The notes under the pieces are model-generated. The model searched no databases and was not told where the DNA came from. It saw nothing but the letters and a program-made list of their open reading frames with translations. Source: Sequoia sempervirens (Eukaryota; Streptophyta; Pinopsida; Cupressales; Cupressaceae). Taken from it: a stretch of 64,000 bases of DNA. The position numbers and the translations under genes were made by a program. Below are positions 11,766 through 23,975 of this stretch, piece after piece. Position 1 is the first letter of the stretch. The number at the start of each line of letters is the position of its first letter. The stretch is from the NCBI GenBank assembly GCA_007258455.2, contig VDFB02270651.1, positions 488,354,905-488,418,904 of the forward strand, in the 5' to 3' direction.

Positions 11766-12790
11766 AAATCATTGTCATGGGGTGGAAACCTAGCAACAGG
11801 CAGTCTATTGACAAGAAAAAATGCAATAAAAACAAATAGTGAAAATCTAGCAAACAAATGATATTTGTAGCTCTCCATCTATTAGTTCTTGTTCTGCACT
11901 TGGCTTCTCAGTCTTCATTTTCATGCATCTTTCCATCATCTTAGGGCCATACCAGCATCATGCTGCCATCATTTTCCTAGAACGATAATGTCTCACCATG
12001 ACTTGATTATTGTATATATCCATTTCAACAAGTTGTGTCCATACTGGGGGAAAACGTTGACATACTAGGGGCAATCAACTTTTAGGTTTTACCAAAATAG
12101 CTGGACAATGACATCAAATCCAATCTTGGGAACAAACCATCAAACCTTATGCACACCTATCCAATCATTGACCCATATCACAAACGTTTTCAGCTAAGTA
12201 CCATATCATGACTCATATCTAGATAATCTATAATCTGAATAATGATTGGAATAACAATATTTCATTTTGAACAATGGTTGTTTGATTTTTGATATCATCT
12301 CTCTGGATCCCACTCGATGATGTACTAAACTAGAGTTGTGAGGAAAGAGAATGATTTTTCTTTGTTTGTTGTCTTGAGATTAACTAGCAATCTGGTGCAA
12401 ATATGTCGTGAGACATGATTTCCAAAGCAATATCATTGATGACAGTTCCACATTTGCATCAGAAAGTGGTTAATCTTTGCCTGTTTATGCAAGGAATGCT
12501 CAGGTCATATCGGTTCAATTATACCTTGATGCTTGTGTTTACTTGCTATATCAAAAATCATGAAAGTTGTACTTAGGTCATCATTGGTGCTAATTTACCC
12601 TTTGATGCTTATATATACTTTCAAAATTTTAAAACGCTCTATGATGATTCAAGAAAGCTAACAAAAAGCTCAACAAATGGTTCATTTCATTTAGTTGCAT
12701 TTCATCTCACTCATTGTACATATCTGCATACTGGATTTGCATCAAAGTTTTTGAAAGGCTAACAAGAACATCAACGGCTACCATGTCTCT
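11766..12790 (+). other. Non-coding 3' region of element A
   Basis: No coding sequence, repeat or RNA gene that I can support. Confidence 0.5.
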
Positions 12791-12799
12791 TTGGACAAT

Positions 12800-13680
12800 T
12801 TGTGGAGAACATTTGAACATCTAGTTTCATCATCACCTTTCATATTCATATCATTAGCATTTTATCATTCATTTCATTTTCATTTTTGCATCCCACTTAT
12901 TACATTATATCATTTCATCCATCATTTATCATTTATATCATTTCATTTTTATTTCTTATCATTTCACTTATCATTTCTTATTTTATCATATCATTATTCA
13001 TTCCATATTATTTCATTTTCATTCATTTCTTATCATTTCATTTTCATTCATTTCTTATTATTTCATTTATCATTACATATCATTCCATTTATCATTTCAT
13101 TATCATTCATTTCACTATCATTATCATTTCATATCACTTTTATTATCATTATCTCACTTTCATTTTCATATTGGTATTTCACTATCATTATCATTTCATC
13201 TCATGTCCATTTTCATTATCATTTCACTATCATTACCATTTCATTATTATTTATTATCATATCACTTTCATTTTCATTATCATTTCATATCATTTAAATT
13301 ATTTATAATTTCATTATCTCATTATCATTTATTTCACTTATCACCTATCATTGCATTTCATCATCATTACAATACATTACATTTCATCATGTATCACTTA
13401 TCATCTTATCATACATTACATTATTATTCATCATTTCATTTCATATCGTTTGTCACATTACATTCATATCATATCTTTAATCATCCTATCATTTTTTCAT
13501 ATCAAATCATATTACAAATTCATGATGCATATCATAACCACAAACATTCATTTTCCATCATATTATCATTTTACATTTGAAAATACAAAAACAAATATTC
13601 CATACATGCATATTCATATCATTTTCCAAAACATCTTTCATAAAACATTTCAAATATCCCATGGTATATTTTCATAATCA
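12800..13680 (+). repeat. Pyrimidine-rich low-complexity tract (TCATTT/TTATCA)
   Basis: Nearly all words are variants of TCATTTCA, TTATCATTTCA and CATATCAT. It gives long but meaningless ORFs rich in Phe, His, Ile and Ser. It separates the pol half of element A from the antisense gene. Confidence 0.85.
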
Positions 13681-13978
13681 TATCAACTCATCCTGCATAT
13701 CATGTTAGTCATCAAATCATTAAAATGCATACCAAAATCCATAATATATAGAAATAAATGCATATCACATAATCATCCCATAAATGCCCATCACATCATT
13801 AAAAAAATCCTCACCACTGCATATCATTGCTCATCATAAATAATACAAATAAGCAATGTCCAAGTAAACTGAAAAGTCCAAAGAGAGATACATGGGATAT
13901 GATCAAAAATCAAATATACATGATCCGAAAATGATATACATGTGTGAAATATAGCTACATCATAACATCACAAAACTA

Positions 13979-15804
13979 GCCAGTCGATGCCCTTGATGGA
14001 GTTGGTCCAGAAGGAGGTGGTCTACCACTGGTACCTACATCTAGATCCCGTCGAGGCCCAGTAACCCCCATGCTCTGTGTAGCTATCTGTGACCTGCTCC
14101 TAGTCCTACTACATGACCATGGGTATGGCTCCCTATGCTCCGGAGGACACAACTCCTCATATCTAACATGGTAGTACTCTTCCTCCCTCACCATTTCCAT
14201 ACCCTCTACAATAGCCTCTCATAAAGATGCACTCTCTACAGTACCCATGAGCCTTTGAGCGATGCCCTCGGACTCCACTACCCTTTTCCTCAATGCATCC
14301 CTCTTTGTGATCAGTTGGGATATCTGTGGGTCTAGGGTAGGCTATGATACCTATGTTGGTGTTGGAACCTGAGCATGTGCATGTACAAGTTGTGCTTGTA
14401 ACTGTGCTATCACACTCTGCGCCTAACCTAGCTAACCCTAAATAGCCTACACCTGGGCCTGCAACATGTCTATCTGTGCTTGTTGTGATGAGGAGGACAC
14501 CCTGATAATGTTCCATGGTCTACCACCAAATTTGGGCCTCCATACAATCTACGCATTAGCTAGGCTGTCAATCCTCTACCTCACTTCCCTCCCCTCCTCC
14601 CCTCCATCATCTCCACCATCATCCCCATCATTTGAGCTATCATCATCTCTACCGCCCTCCTCCTCATCTCTGCCACCCTTCTCCTCCTCCTCTCCACCCT
14701 CCTCCACCTGCTCTCCACTGGCCACACCCTCTTGTCTCTCCACCCCGGGCTACTATACTACTGCAATGGGCCTTGGCTCATTGGGGCATGTAAACCGTGG
14801 GAATCGATGTGTATGAAAGTACTCTAAGTACTCATCTAACATCCCTGCATCTATCACCTCTAGCCTATATGCCCATACCTCAAGCTGTAAGCTAGTGTAC
14901 TCTATATATGCCACTTGGTATGTAATACATCGGCCCCATCCAGGATCATCCTTGCGTTGCCCATAATGAGCAATGCCATGTGGCATCCCCTATGTAAATT
15001 TGTACTATCTCTAAACCCGCAAAGCCAAAAATCTCTCAATAATATATATGGGGTCCATCCTATCAGGTATCGAGGTATGCAGACAAATGGAATATCCAAA
15101 TGATCCATGTCCCAGGGCTCACAATCTGTATATGGCCTCCATGTAACTACATCCACATCATCCAACACATGCCGCCAATACTCCAACTTTCCCAGCTTGA
15201 GCTGGACAAGTGCACCTAAATATGCCTCTACATACGGCCTGCCCAGTGGCCTAGCTCTTGCACACTCTTGCCTCATAACTGCAATATGCTCCCATGCCTA
15301 GATTTGGAGCAATGTCACACCACTAGCCAAACTCATCGACCCTCGGTATACAACCTGATGTAGATCGTGATACAAATGATCCAAAATATAGCTCCCCTAG
15401 GAATACCTCTGTGGCTGAGTCACCATCCACTCCAGCATCCTACGCCAACCAACTAAGAATCCCTTTGACCGATGGTTCGGTCCAAGGAAGCCTCCAATGA
15501 ATGCATCCAACACAGCAATTAAGGCTGGATATCTACTGAAATCCACCCACAACACCCAATATCTTGCTATAGACATGTAACTATAGATCCTCCTCAGTAC
15601 CTCAGTCCCTCCTATCTCCTTGTGGTCATAAACCACAAGGGAACCTACCATAGGAATCCCTAGAATCCTGTACACATCCTCAGGTGTCAAGGTCATCTCA
15701 CCAGTCAAAAAATGAAAGGTGTTATGATCGGAGTGCCACCTCTGTTGACTCGAATCCCTCGTGGGATAGTCAACAAGGATCCCAACCCATAGACACCTAT
15801 CCAC
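13979..15804 (-). pseudogene. Antisense plant mobile domain (PMD) protein gene inside element A
   Basis: On the minus strand, from about 15804 down, the product reads RWHSDHNTFHF, GEMTLTPEDVYRILGIP and, after a TAG, LLQI-stop-AWEHIAV, which are hallmarks of the plant mobile domain (PF10536, aminotransferase-like). It continues through 14902 and, after a frameshift near 14970, through 14753 (QLEVWAYRLEVIDAG). An acidic Glu/Asp/Ser run then appears (14600-14740 on the complement), followed by a coiled-coil-like Arg/Glu tail to about 13979. PMD proteins are known in plant transposons and in host genes. Several TAG and TGA stops make this copy a pseudogene. An in-frame TGA just upstream of 15804 leaves the true start unclear. 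Confidence 0.75.
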
Positions 15805-16515
15805 TGTATCTCAGTGAGAGTCAACACTCCTACCCGATCCCAACATATCGGGAACTGCTCTCTAATCTGGAAGTTGTCAAAAACCTCTTATTTTTGGTCA
15901 TCACAAGGAAAATTAATTAGACTCATACCAATGACACATATCATGTACTCTATCTATCAAGTGAACTATCTCAGTGACCCATATCAAATTCAGCAGTGAC
16001 CTATATCAATGACCCATATCACACAATCAATCATATCATGCAATCACGACTATGTCTATCTATCTGAATATCAAAAGCAATTTACTCTATCATCATTATA
16101 CTATTTATTTTTCTTTTCCAGGAAAGAAAATTTATCAACAATCCAATCATTTTGTACTTCAGTCATGAATACAAATATGTTTGAAAACCATCATTTACTA
16201 TTTGATTTCTATCATAGAAAGCAAATTTATCCAATATTTACTCTTTGTTTGTCATTTATGAGAGGCAAAGTTATCAAACAATTAATCAATCAATCAATCT
16301 ACTCTTTGATTTTCATTTATGGGAGACAAAGTTATTAGCTATCTACTATTTATTTTTCATTTCTCGGGAAGCAAAGTTATTAGTTAATCATTTGATTTTC
16401 TATCATTTCTACTCATATCAGCATGATGGAAAAATAATTTCTCTATCTATTGACCAAGGAAGCAATGTATACACCATCATTTTTCATCATAAAACGCATT
16501 CTGCCAAAATTTTCC
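15805..16515 (+). other. Non-coding spacer of element A
   Basis: AT-rich DNA with repeated words such as TTTATGAGAGGCAAAGTTAT and ATCAATCA. No gene seen. Confidence 0.5.
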
Positions 16516-16519
16516 TATA

Positions 16520-16985
16520 GGTGCTAATATGTGCCTCCAATGTGCTAAAACTCAAAAGCACTACAGTTTACCTTGCAAGCACTAAAACTCATTATGCCCG
16601 CTTTTGTACCCTAAAAGTGCTAAAGTTTCTCCTATAAGCACTAAAACCCTATATGCGCTAAGATACCCCTCATATGGTCTATTTCATCATCTAAAAGCGC
16701 TACAACCCTATATGTGCTAATCTACCCTATGGATGCGCTACTTTATACCCTAGATGCGCTAATACACCCCTATTGCAGCCAACCTAAATGCACGATTTTG
16801 TGCCCTATATGCACTAAAGTTTTCTAGCCAGACTTCAACCTTACAAGCGCTAATCTACACTTTGTATGCGCTAGAACACCTAGTTTTATCCTAGACCTGT
16901 ATGCGCTAAAGAACATCCTATATGCACTACAAAAACTTTCGCATGCGCTAAAATAGACCCACGGATGTGCTAAAACATTATCTTT
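16520..16985 (+). repeat. Second short-repeat array of element A, inverted relative to the leader array
   Basis: More than fifteen copies of a core like CCTATATGCGCTAA or CCTAGATGCGCTAA, 20-30 bases apart, with variants GTGCTAAA and GCACTAAAA. The reverse complement, TTAGCGCATCTAGG, matches the leader core TTAGTGCATCTGAGG at 2225-2655. Confidence 0.75.
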
Positions 16986-17454
16986 TGTCCTAAATCTGCG
17001 TCAAAAACTTTAAAAAATCAATCAAAATCATAGAAATTTGAATCACAAAGGGTTCAATCAACTCACCGGTGGTCCATACGCAGCTGGTCTCTGAAATCGG
17101 CGAGCCCAATTGAATCTATGTGTGTGATATGGGATCGTTATCTTGATAAGTCACTGTCGGAGCACGAAATTCACTATAGTAAAAGGGTGCAAATGACTTT
17201 TACTTTTACCCCTTTTACCTTATATGGGTCAATTTAGGTGGATTTTTGGTGTCATTTACTTTATTTTTTTCACCAGGGGCATCTTTTACACCAATTATTG
17301 GGAGCTAAATCACTGAATCACCAACAACCTGTCATCATCCAATCAAGTTTTGTTTATCATCATCTGTGATTTACCTCCCGAGGGGGCATCATCAACATCA
17401 ACATCAGGGGCAAAAATTTTATTTTCTTTGAAGCAATGCATTTCACACATCACT
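16986..17454 (+). other. 3' untranslated spacer before the polypurine tract of element A
   Basis: No gene seen. Contains TTTTACCCC-type repeats near 17190-17240. Confidence 0.5.
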
Positions 17455-17456
17455 TC

Positions 17457-17470
17457 AAAGAGGGGAAAAA
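17457..17470 (+). other. Polypurine tract of element A
   Basis: AAGAGGGGAAAAA directly precedes the TG of the 3' LTR, the expected priming site for plus-strand DNA synthesis. Confidence 0.85.
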
Positions 17471-18595
17471 TGTATGTGCATAAAATTGGTCATGTCTAAG
17501 TAATCCTGACATTTAATTAAATATTTATTATTTAATTAATTTCTCTAAAGTCTTCTACATGTAATTAAATTTAATCAATTTAATTATATTATTCATTCAT
17601 TTTATTTTCCCACTATAATCGAATAAATTTATTTTATTTAATTATTTCATGTCTACTTGATTAATTAAATAAATATATTTTATTTATTTAAATTAATTAT
17701 TATCTTTTTGAATTTAATTAAATCTTTCATTTTAATTAAATTTAAATATTTATTTTCTTCTATTTAAAATTTTCTTCTAATTAATTAAATATTTTATTTA
17801 ATTAATTTCATACACATGTCATTTCTTCATATTTAATTAAATATTTTATTTAATTATAGATATTTTTCTTTCTTCAAATCATAATTAGATATTTCATTTA
17901 ATTATGAAATCTTCTGATTTCCTCAAAATATTAATTAAATATTTATTTAATTAAGAAAAATCAACATGCACCCATAAATAAATAAATGAATTAGATAATT
18001 CATTATTTATCTTATCATAATCTTTCCATTATCTTCTAAAAAAGATGATTTTTTTATCATCTCATCTTATCTCTTTCAAGAAAATAGAAAAATTCCGCTT
18101 TATTCGTTTTCTTCTATTTTTCCCTTCAGTCTCATCCTTCTTCGACCATTCAATCTGTCAGGAATTATCACAGCCATTGACCAACTTAGCCAATCAAAAT
18201 CTTTGATAAACTATATAAATACAGGTGTGATTCCAAGCATTGGTTACACACGAACACATATACACAATTACGTTTACGCATTTGCATCTTTAACATTTCA
18301 ACAATATTCATATCTTGGCAACAATATTCTCATCATAGCATAGTATAATCTTTCATTTTAGCATAGAATGCATTTTAGTTTAAATCTCATTCTCTAGTAG
18401 TCCATTTCGTTGAGCTTGGCACACAAAATCTGAGAGCAATTTGAATCAACGAAACGTTGGAGATAGAGAGCAATAAAACGACTTTGAAGAAGCTGCAAAT
18501 AAGAGTTTGTTTATATTTTCTTTTAGTTTCTTTGATATAATGTTTTATTGATTGTGTTTTTTATCCTTTATAATAGGCATATTTTCATACACACA
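17471..18595 (+). repeat. 3' LTR of element A
   Basis: Same start (TGTATGTGCATAA) and end (ACACACA) as 1058-2129. Carries an extra block of about 50 bases near 17800-17860. Confidence 0.93.
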
Positions 18596-18600
18596 GTTAC
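18596..18600. repeat. Target-site duplication GTTAC, right of element A
   Basis: Exact match to 1053-1057. Confidence 0.92.
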
Positions 18601-18650
18601 CATGTTCAAATTTTTGTATACATCCTTTTTGGCCACCCTTTTCCATTGAT

Positions 18651-18784
18651 GTCAAAGGGGGAGATAATTAAGTTAGGGGGGAGATTGGAGTTGGAGAGTC
18701 AAATTATGGGGAGAGATTTGATTTACTGGAATATTTTTAAGGAGAAGTTTTGTTACATGTTTCTATCAATGAAAAGGGGGATAT
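18651..18784 (+). other. Multiple polypurine tracts of the Sirevirus-like element
   Basis: GTCAAAGGGGGAGA (18651), TTAGGGGGGAGATTGGAG (18674), ATGGGGAGAG (about 18707) and GAAAAGGGGGATAT directly before the LTR at 18785. Repetition of the tract before the 3' LTR is a known Sirevirus trait. Confidence 0.65.
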
Positions 18785-19822
18785 TGTTGGAAAAATGAAT
18801 AAGATTGACTATCTCTACAATTTTTGTGTTGTCATTGATGTCACCATGATAGTGATTACAAGCTTAAGGTTGTGGTTGATCTAGTATTTTGTTCTGGTAT
18901 CTGAACTGGTATTCATGTTGCTCTCTTTGGTATTCTTGTTTGCACCCCTTCATAGTCAACTATTACTACTTGTGGTTTTGGGAAATTATTTGTAGGTGTC
19001 AGGAGCATGTACATACAAAATCTTAGGTATTTAGATGCTCCTATGGTGTATCAACATTTTAGTGATATTTGCAAAAGTGTTATTAGGTCTATCCTTGGCC
19101 AACCTAGTGAATGTTGAAATGATTTTTTTGTTATGTGGATATATGTGTGACTTATCCTAGGTTTGTGCCAACTTGATGTAGCGTGTTGGTAATTTTTTGT
19201 GATTGCTTGAAGTCGATTATTAGTATTTTTGGTAAATATGATGTGCATCTAATTAGGCAACCTAATTGATGCTTGTAGTTGAGTCAAGTATATATATACT
19301 GAACAAAGTTGAAGATTAAAGTGATGTAGTTGGTGTTGTTGTGCAATAGTATGTGTGATTAATGAGGAAACAATGGATGTGAAGAAGATCAAATATAATG
19401 AAATGTGTTAAGTCAGTATATTGAGCATCACCAAATTTGTATCAATGTTTGTTATATGCACCATTCTAAGTTCATTTTGGTTGTAAAGGCCTTTTTGTTC
19501 TATAAATCCTTTTGTAGGCAGTGAGCTTTTTTTTCTAGATAGTGAGTGTTTTGTGTAGTGAGCCCTTGGTAGTGATCCTTAATTTTTCTATTCTATAACA
19601 GCTATATATTGTGAGTTAATCCTCACTGTGGTTTTTCCCTCTTTGGGTTTTCCACGTAAAATCTAGTGTTCAATGTGACATCTTACTTTTTATTTTGTAT
19701 CTCTTGCTTATGCTTAATAAAAAAACAATGGAATTGTAGAATTGATATGTGTTGAAGTTTTAAAATTGAATCTATGTGACAAATTATTCACCCCCCTCTC
19801 AGTTGTCCTATATCCTTTAACA
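18785..19822 (+). repeat. 3' LTR of the Sirevirus-like copia element
   Basis: Starts TGTTGGAAAAATG directly after a purine tract and ends CACCCCCCTCTCAGTTGTCC...TTTAACA, an ending common in plant copia LTRs. There is no tRNA-Met primer site after it, so it is a 3' and not a 5' LTR. Its last five bases, TAACA, serve as the target duplication of element C. Confidence 0.75.
19818..19822. repeat. Target-site duplication TAACA, left of element C
   Basis: Matches 27218-27222. It is also the very end of the copia LTR. If the true LTR end includes the 24-base tail seen only in the right copy, the left end of C was trimmed and this match would be chance. Confidence 0.6.
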
Positions 19823-21169
19823 CATGGGTCTCATTATTCTCAAGAGATTCATAGGGAATGAACTTCCCTAAAATACCTCAAATTATCTAATCAGGAATAG
19901 CACTCAAGTGATGAGAGTTCCAGAATTAGAATGAGTAGGTCATAGAGGTTCTATGGAAAAACTAATGAGCTCCTGGCCAAAGGATGACATCACGACACAT
20001 AGATGACATCACAGTGCACTAGCCTCCCAAAGGTGTGTTGGCTTCTTGTATAGACTATAAACCAAGAATATCTCAAAAAATAGCTTAGTGGATACTTCTA
20101 CTCTAAATACTAACAACTTTAAAATGTGGGAAAATAATAGAGTATGATAGAACTAAAATAGAGTAAAGTAAACTAAGTAAAACGTAAATGATAAAGCTAA
20201 GGATGAGAAAGAAAATGTGTACAATAGCCCAAGTAATGAAGCCTCCAGCAAATGAGTACCTTCAATACCTACACATAAGATCAAGGAAAAATTTTGGGGT
20301 TGTTTGGAGACTTGCCTCAGTCAAGTCCCTATTTTGTTGTTTCCACCTCCAAAGTAGCTAGATAGATAGAGAATGTAAAGACACAAAGTACACAATGAGT
20401 GGAAAAAACAAACCCCAATCAAGGAGAACCTATATCATGAGATAGATAGGTAAAAATATAAATAGACAAGATGGTAATATGTATAGACACTTGAGGGATA
20501 TGAGACATCCCAAGATGCTCAAAGACACAAGACAAGTAAGATACCACCTGCAAGGCTTGAAGATGCCAAAGAGAGGGGGAGAGAGAGAGAGAGGCTATGA
20601 AATCCAAGAGAGTTGCAAAGAGTGTTGCCAAGAGAGATTGAGAGCACTATAAAAAACTATAGAGAGCTATGCAAGCTTGAGAGAGTGAGGAAAGAGAGAA
20701 TTTCCAAGAAAGGAGAAGAGAGTTTAAGATAGAATCCACGAAGACCAAATGGATTGAAAAGAACACTTTTAAATAGAGAGTAGGAGGGAAAAGAAGGTTC
20801 TCAATCCATTACCAAGCGTCTTGGGCTATTACAACTGATAAAAGTAGCCAACAAGTGGCAAGGCACTCAGAAACAATCATTTGAATGTTGACATGTCACA
20901 TGATGCTATCTGACTAGTGCATGAACATCAACATGGCACATTAGTGTCCATACACATCACACTGCAAAACAATGAGAATGAGAAAAGCACAAGTTTTGAT
21001 GCAAATTTGGCGCACAAAGGTAATATCTGCTGAAAAGAGGTCTTGAGCATCCTGAGAGGGAAAATGTATGATACAAGGGCTAAAATGATCCTACACAAAT
21101 ACTAGGGGAGTGGACACTAAAGCAGATACAAAATGTATGTGAAATTGTAAGGGGTGCAATTTTATGACA
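19823..21169 (-). repeat. 3' LTR of element C
   Basis: Aligns with 25921-27217. On the minus strand it starts TGTCATAAAATTGCACCC. On its outer edge it stops at CATGGGTCTC (plus), about 24 bases short of the right copy. Contains a (GA)n-rich patch near 20575-20600. Confidence 0.85.
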
Positions 21170-21170
21170 T

Positions 21171-21188
21171 TGCATTTTTCCCCCACTT
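21171..21188 (-). other. Polypurine tract of element C
   Basis: On the minus strand GTGGGGGAAAAATGCAA runs into the TGTCA start of the 3' LTR. This fixes the orientation of C. Confidence 0.75.
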
Positions 21189-21632
21189 CAGGGGGCATAT
21201 GAATCCACATGAATAAGCATGATAAAGGAAATCTATTAAACATAAATAACATGATGATACCAAAAGGATACTATAGAAGAAGTAGATAACCCTTTGAACC
21301 AAGGAAACATGCCCCCAGACTGAAGACCTACAAAAAAAACATGTTAGACAAGAAAAATCTCTACAAGACAACAAGGTTAGAACATAAAAATCCATTACAT
21401 CACAGGGTTAGAAAATATACATGAATAAAAAACACACATAGGCACATAAAAAACTAAAGGATCTTTGAGTCAACAAAGTGAAAGAGACCTTGATGTAGAA
21501 GGGTATCTCAGTACAATGTGTCATCCCCAAACTAAGAAATAACACATAGAGGAATTCTTAAATAGAGAGAAGAGTGTAAGGATTGATTTCTTCAAGAGAA
21601 GAATTCATACAAAAGAAAGAGAAGTAACCAAT

Positions 21633-22425
21633 GGGTATGTGCAAGATCATCATGGAAAAAATAGGCCCTTAAGTGGCAAAAAATTTAGAAAAATTAGAGT
21701 TAGGAAACTTGACATAAATATATGAATAAGTTATCTATATTATTTTAAAAATATGTAAGAATAAAATCTATAGAAAATTGAATGTAGTTTCTAAACTACT
21801 AGGTTTTTAAAAAAAAAAAAAAACTATTTGGTGAAAACTTGAAATTTCAATGCAATAGTACTTAAATTTCAGAGAAAAAATAAGAAGTGGGTGTCTATTT
21901 GACCAACCTAACCACCATAAAATGATAATATTTTTTATAAGATTTTAGATATAAGTAGAGGACTCATATCTCGATGTGATGCATACTTTTTTGTAATTTT
22001 TTTCCAAGTAAATAATTAATTATGAATTTTTTATTACAATTTTTAAAAAATATAAAAACTTGTATATTTGACCACCTTAACTTGGTCAAAACTTCATGAA
22101 ATTCATTTTCTAAAAATCCTATAGTATGTGAAGCATAAAATGTGATGCATGTTTCAGATTCAAAAATGTGATATCGTTTGAAAGCTATAGATGTTTTTCA
22201 ATCAGCCTATCAATCAGGACTTTAGTCATAATTCAAATAGAAAATGAATAATAATTATTTATTAAATTAAAATTAAAGAATAATTTATATTGGTGGAAAA
22301 TTGAGAATCTCCTTTAAAAACCATTTTTGTTTAATCAATTTTGGGTAAAAAAAATTTGTCAGCCATTACCCTATACTTACCCATCATATCACAACTTTTT
22401 GACCCATCGTGATCCTGCGCATACC
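21633..22425 (+). mobile_element. MITE-like element, copy 1 (inside element C)
   Basis: A 793-bp AT-rich, non-coding element with terminal inverted repeats: left GGGTATGTGCAAGATCA, right (complement) GGTATGCGCAGGATCA, continuing to about 22 bases. CCAAT is duplicated at 21628-21632 and 22426-22430. A second copy in reverse orientation lies at 44394-45318 with its own duplication (TGGAA). No transposase. The family is not one I recognise. Confidence 0.8.
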
Positions 22426-22529
22426 CCAATGTGAAAGAGACAAAGAAATATACTCAAGATGAAGAAGATGTAGGTTTTTGATCGGGTATATACATGAAAT
22501 TGAGTTAAGAGAGAAGAGTGATGGATTTA

Positions 22530-22830
22530 TAGGTTCTCGGTCCTACAAATTTTGACATTTGTTCTATAGGTTCTCAGTCCTGCAAAATTTGAACACAGGC
22601 TTTATAGGTTCTCTATCCTACAGAGAAAAGAAGTTTCATAGGTTCTTGGTCCTACAAAGGGACTGCCATAGGTTCTCATTCCTATGGGGCTTGACATGAA
22701 ATGACTTTACAAGTTCTTGGTCTTGAAGAGGTTGATGCAAAAGGCCCTTATAGGTTCTCATTCCTACAAGGCAAGCTTGATGCAAAGGAGCTCTACAGAT
22801 CCTCAATCCTATAGAGCAAGACTAAGCTTG
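22530..22830 (-). repeat. Imperfect array of an 18-base motif in the 3' region of element C
   Basis: ATAGGTTCTCGGTCCTAC (plus strand) recurs seven or eight times with changes, at spacings of about 25-55 bases. No coding value seen. Confidence 0.7.
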
Positions 22831-22867
22831 TGGCTTCTACAAACTACATTCCAGGATGTTTACAGAA

Positions 22868-22960
22868 AAGATAGGTCTAGTCAGGATGCCCCCAAGCTAG
22901 ACACAAAGATATTAGATAGGTCTAGTTGGGCTGCCCATGAGCTAGACACAGTGACATTAA
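22868..22960 (-). repeat. Two-copy repeat of about 46 bp
   Basis: AGATAGGTCTAGT...GCCC...AGCTAGACACA occurs twice in tandem (about 22870 and 22915). Confidence 0.6.
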
Positions 22961-23354
22961 ATATTAGTCATTATAAGAAAATCAAGAATTCTTTTAAGAA
23001 GGACTTCAAAGGGGGCTTCTTTGGTATGGAACTCTTCAAGACATCAAGGGTCCCATTCAAAGGAACACTCCAACAAAAAGATAGAGAGAAGAGAGAGGAT
23101 CCTTAAGAAGGACACACATCTCCAAACACGTTATCACTGCCTCTAACATACAAGGAAGGAGAACCATGCAAGATAAATTATTGTGTCACTACCACAAAAA
23201 GAGTATGGTTGTACACAATAGTGTATGACCATGAATGAAAATGAGCAAGCAAGGCTACAACTACCACATAACATGCATCAACACAATAGAAGGGAGGTGT
23301 AAGAACTTCATGAGAAGATGCTTAGAATGGAAAGGATAGAGGTAGACATCAATA

Positions 23355-23786
23355 TCACTTGTCATTCAAAGAAGAGACAAGTGCATCAAAAAAAAAAGGA
23401 GTGATGGCACCAAAATTAAGAAGTTGTGTTTTATCCTTCAAGGTCTTACATTCAGTAGTGGAATGGACAAGCACTTGATGGTATGCACAAAAATAATGTC
23501 TTACTTTATCATGTTTGTGAAATTTATTATGTGTAGGAGGAGGAAGAGTAATCAAGTGGTATTTGAGAAGCCTCAACAAGATACACTCTTGCTCAAATAG
23601 AGGATGAGGAGCAGGAAGCAACCCTTTCTCTTTTGAAGAAGAGTTTGACTGCTCATAAGAAGAAGACATGAAGATAACATACAATGGATAATGAATCAAT
23701 TCAAGAGAACAAGATTGAGTAGAAATCATGTCGAAATTCAACCATGGTTTCCATTTAGACCATTCATACAAGCAACCAATCCCCAA
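23355..23786 (-). pseudogene. gag zinc-finger relic of element C
   Basis: The minus-strand product (143 residues) has a LITLPPP segment and YFCAYHQVLVHSTTECKTLK, the CxxH...H...C zinc-knuckle form of plant Ty3 gag (compare 5870-5915 in element A), followed by a helix. It lies downstream of the protease relic in transcription order, the reverse of the normal gag-protease order. The end is open to 23355. Confidence 0.6.
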
Positions 23787-23975
23787 ATTAAGTTTATGAG
23801 GTACACATTCTATAGGGACCTAAATTCCTTATTTGTTGCGCTCACAACCTTTACACCCATAGCCATATTTAGAGGCAAGTTTAAATCCAGGCCCATAATA
23901 TGTTTGCAAATTTTGAGGAGGATCTTCATAGAGAGTATTATTCTAACTTAATGGGGATTACACTCCTCTATGGGA

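Larger units (their letters stand above)
1058..18595 (+). mobile_element. Element A: full-length degenerate Ty3/gypsy retrotransposon, Tat/Ogre type
   Basis: A 17.5-kb element bounded by LTRs of 1072 and 1125 bp with TG...CA ends and a perfect GTTAC duplication. Order on the plus strand: PBS, long leader with a short-repeat array, gag, aspartic protease, G-patch, RT, degenerate RNase H, second RNase H, integrase. A long 3' region follows with 31-bp repeats, pyrimidine-rich DNA, an antisense PMD gene, a second short-repeat array, a polypurine tract and the 3' LTR. The second RNase H after the degenerate first one, and the long 3' region with an extra ORF, fit the plant Tat lineage. Many in-frame stops and at least two frameshifts mean it cannot make a working polyprotein. 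Confidence 0.93.
1..19822 (+). mobile_element. Sirevirus-like Ty1/copia element, left part outside window, split by element A
   Basis: Two pieces, 1-1057 and 18596-19822, become one continuous sequence when element A and one GTTAC duplication are removed. The right piece shows a run of purine tracts (18651-18784) followed by an LTR starting TGTTGG and ending AACA. Several GGGGGAG tracts before the 3' LTR and an extra ORF after pol are known marks of Sireviruses (Ty1/copia). The pol genes and the 5' LTR would lie left of the window. The assignment to Sirevirus is inference from this layout; no RT of this element is visible. Confidence 0.6.

Noticed and set aside
11647..11878. Hydrophobic minus-strand ORFs that look like membrane proteins
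   Set aside because: They are translations of the 31-bp A-rich tandem repeat.
12791..13677. Long open frames rich in Phe, His, Ile and Ser
   Set aside because: They come from TCATTT/TTATCA low-complexity DNA, occur in several frames at once and show no domain.
14466..14816. Plus-strand Ser/Pro-rich ORF
   Set aside because: It is the complement of the acidic stretch of the antisense PMD gene.
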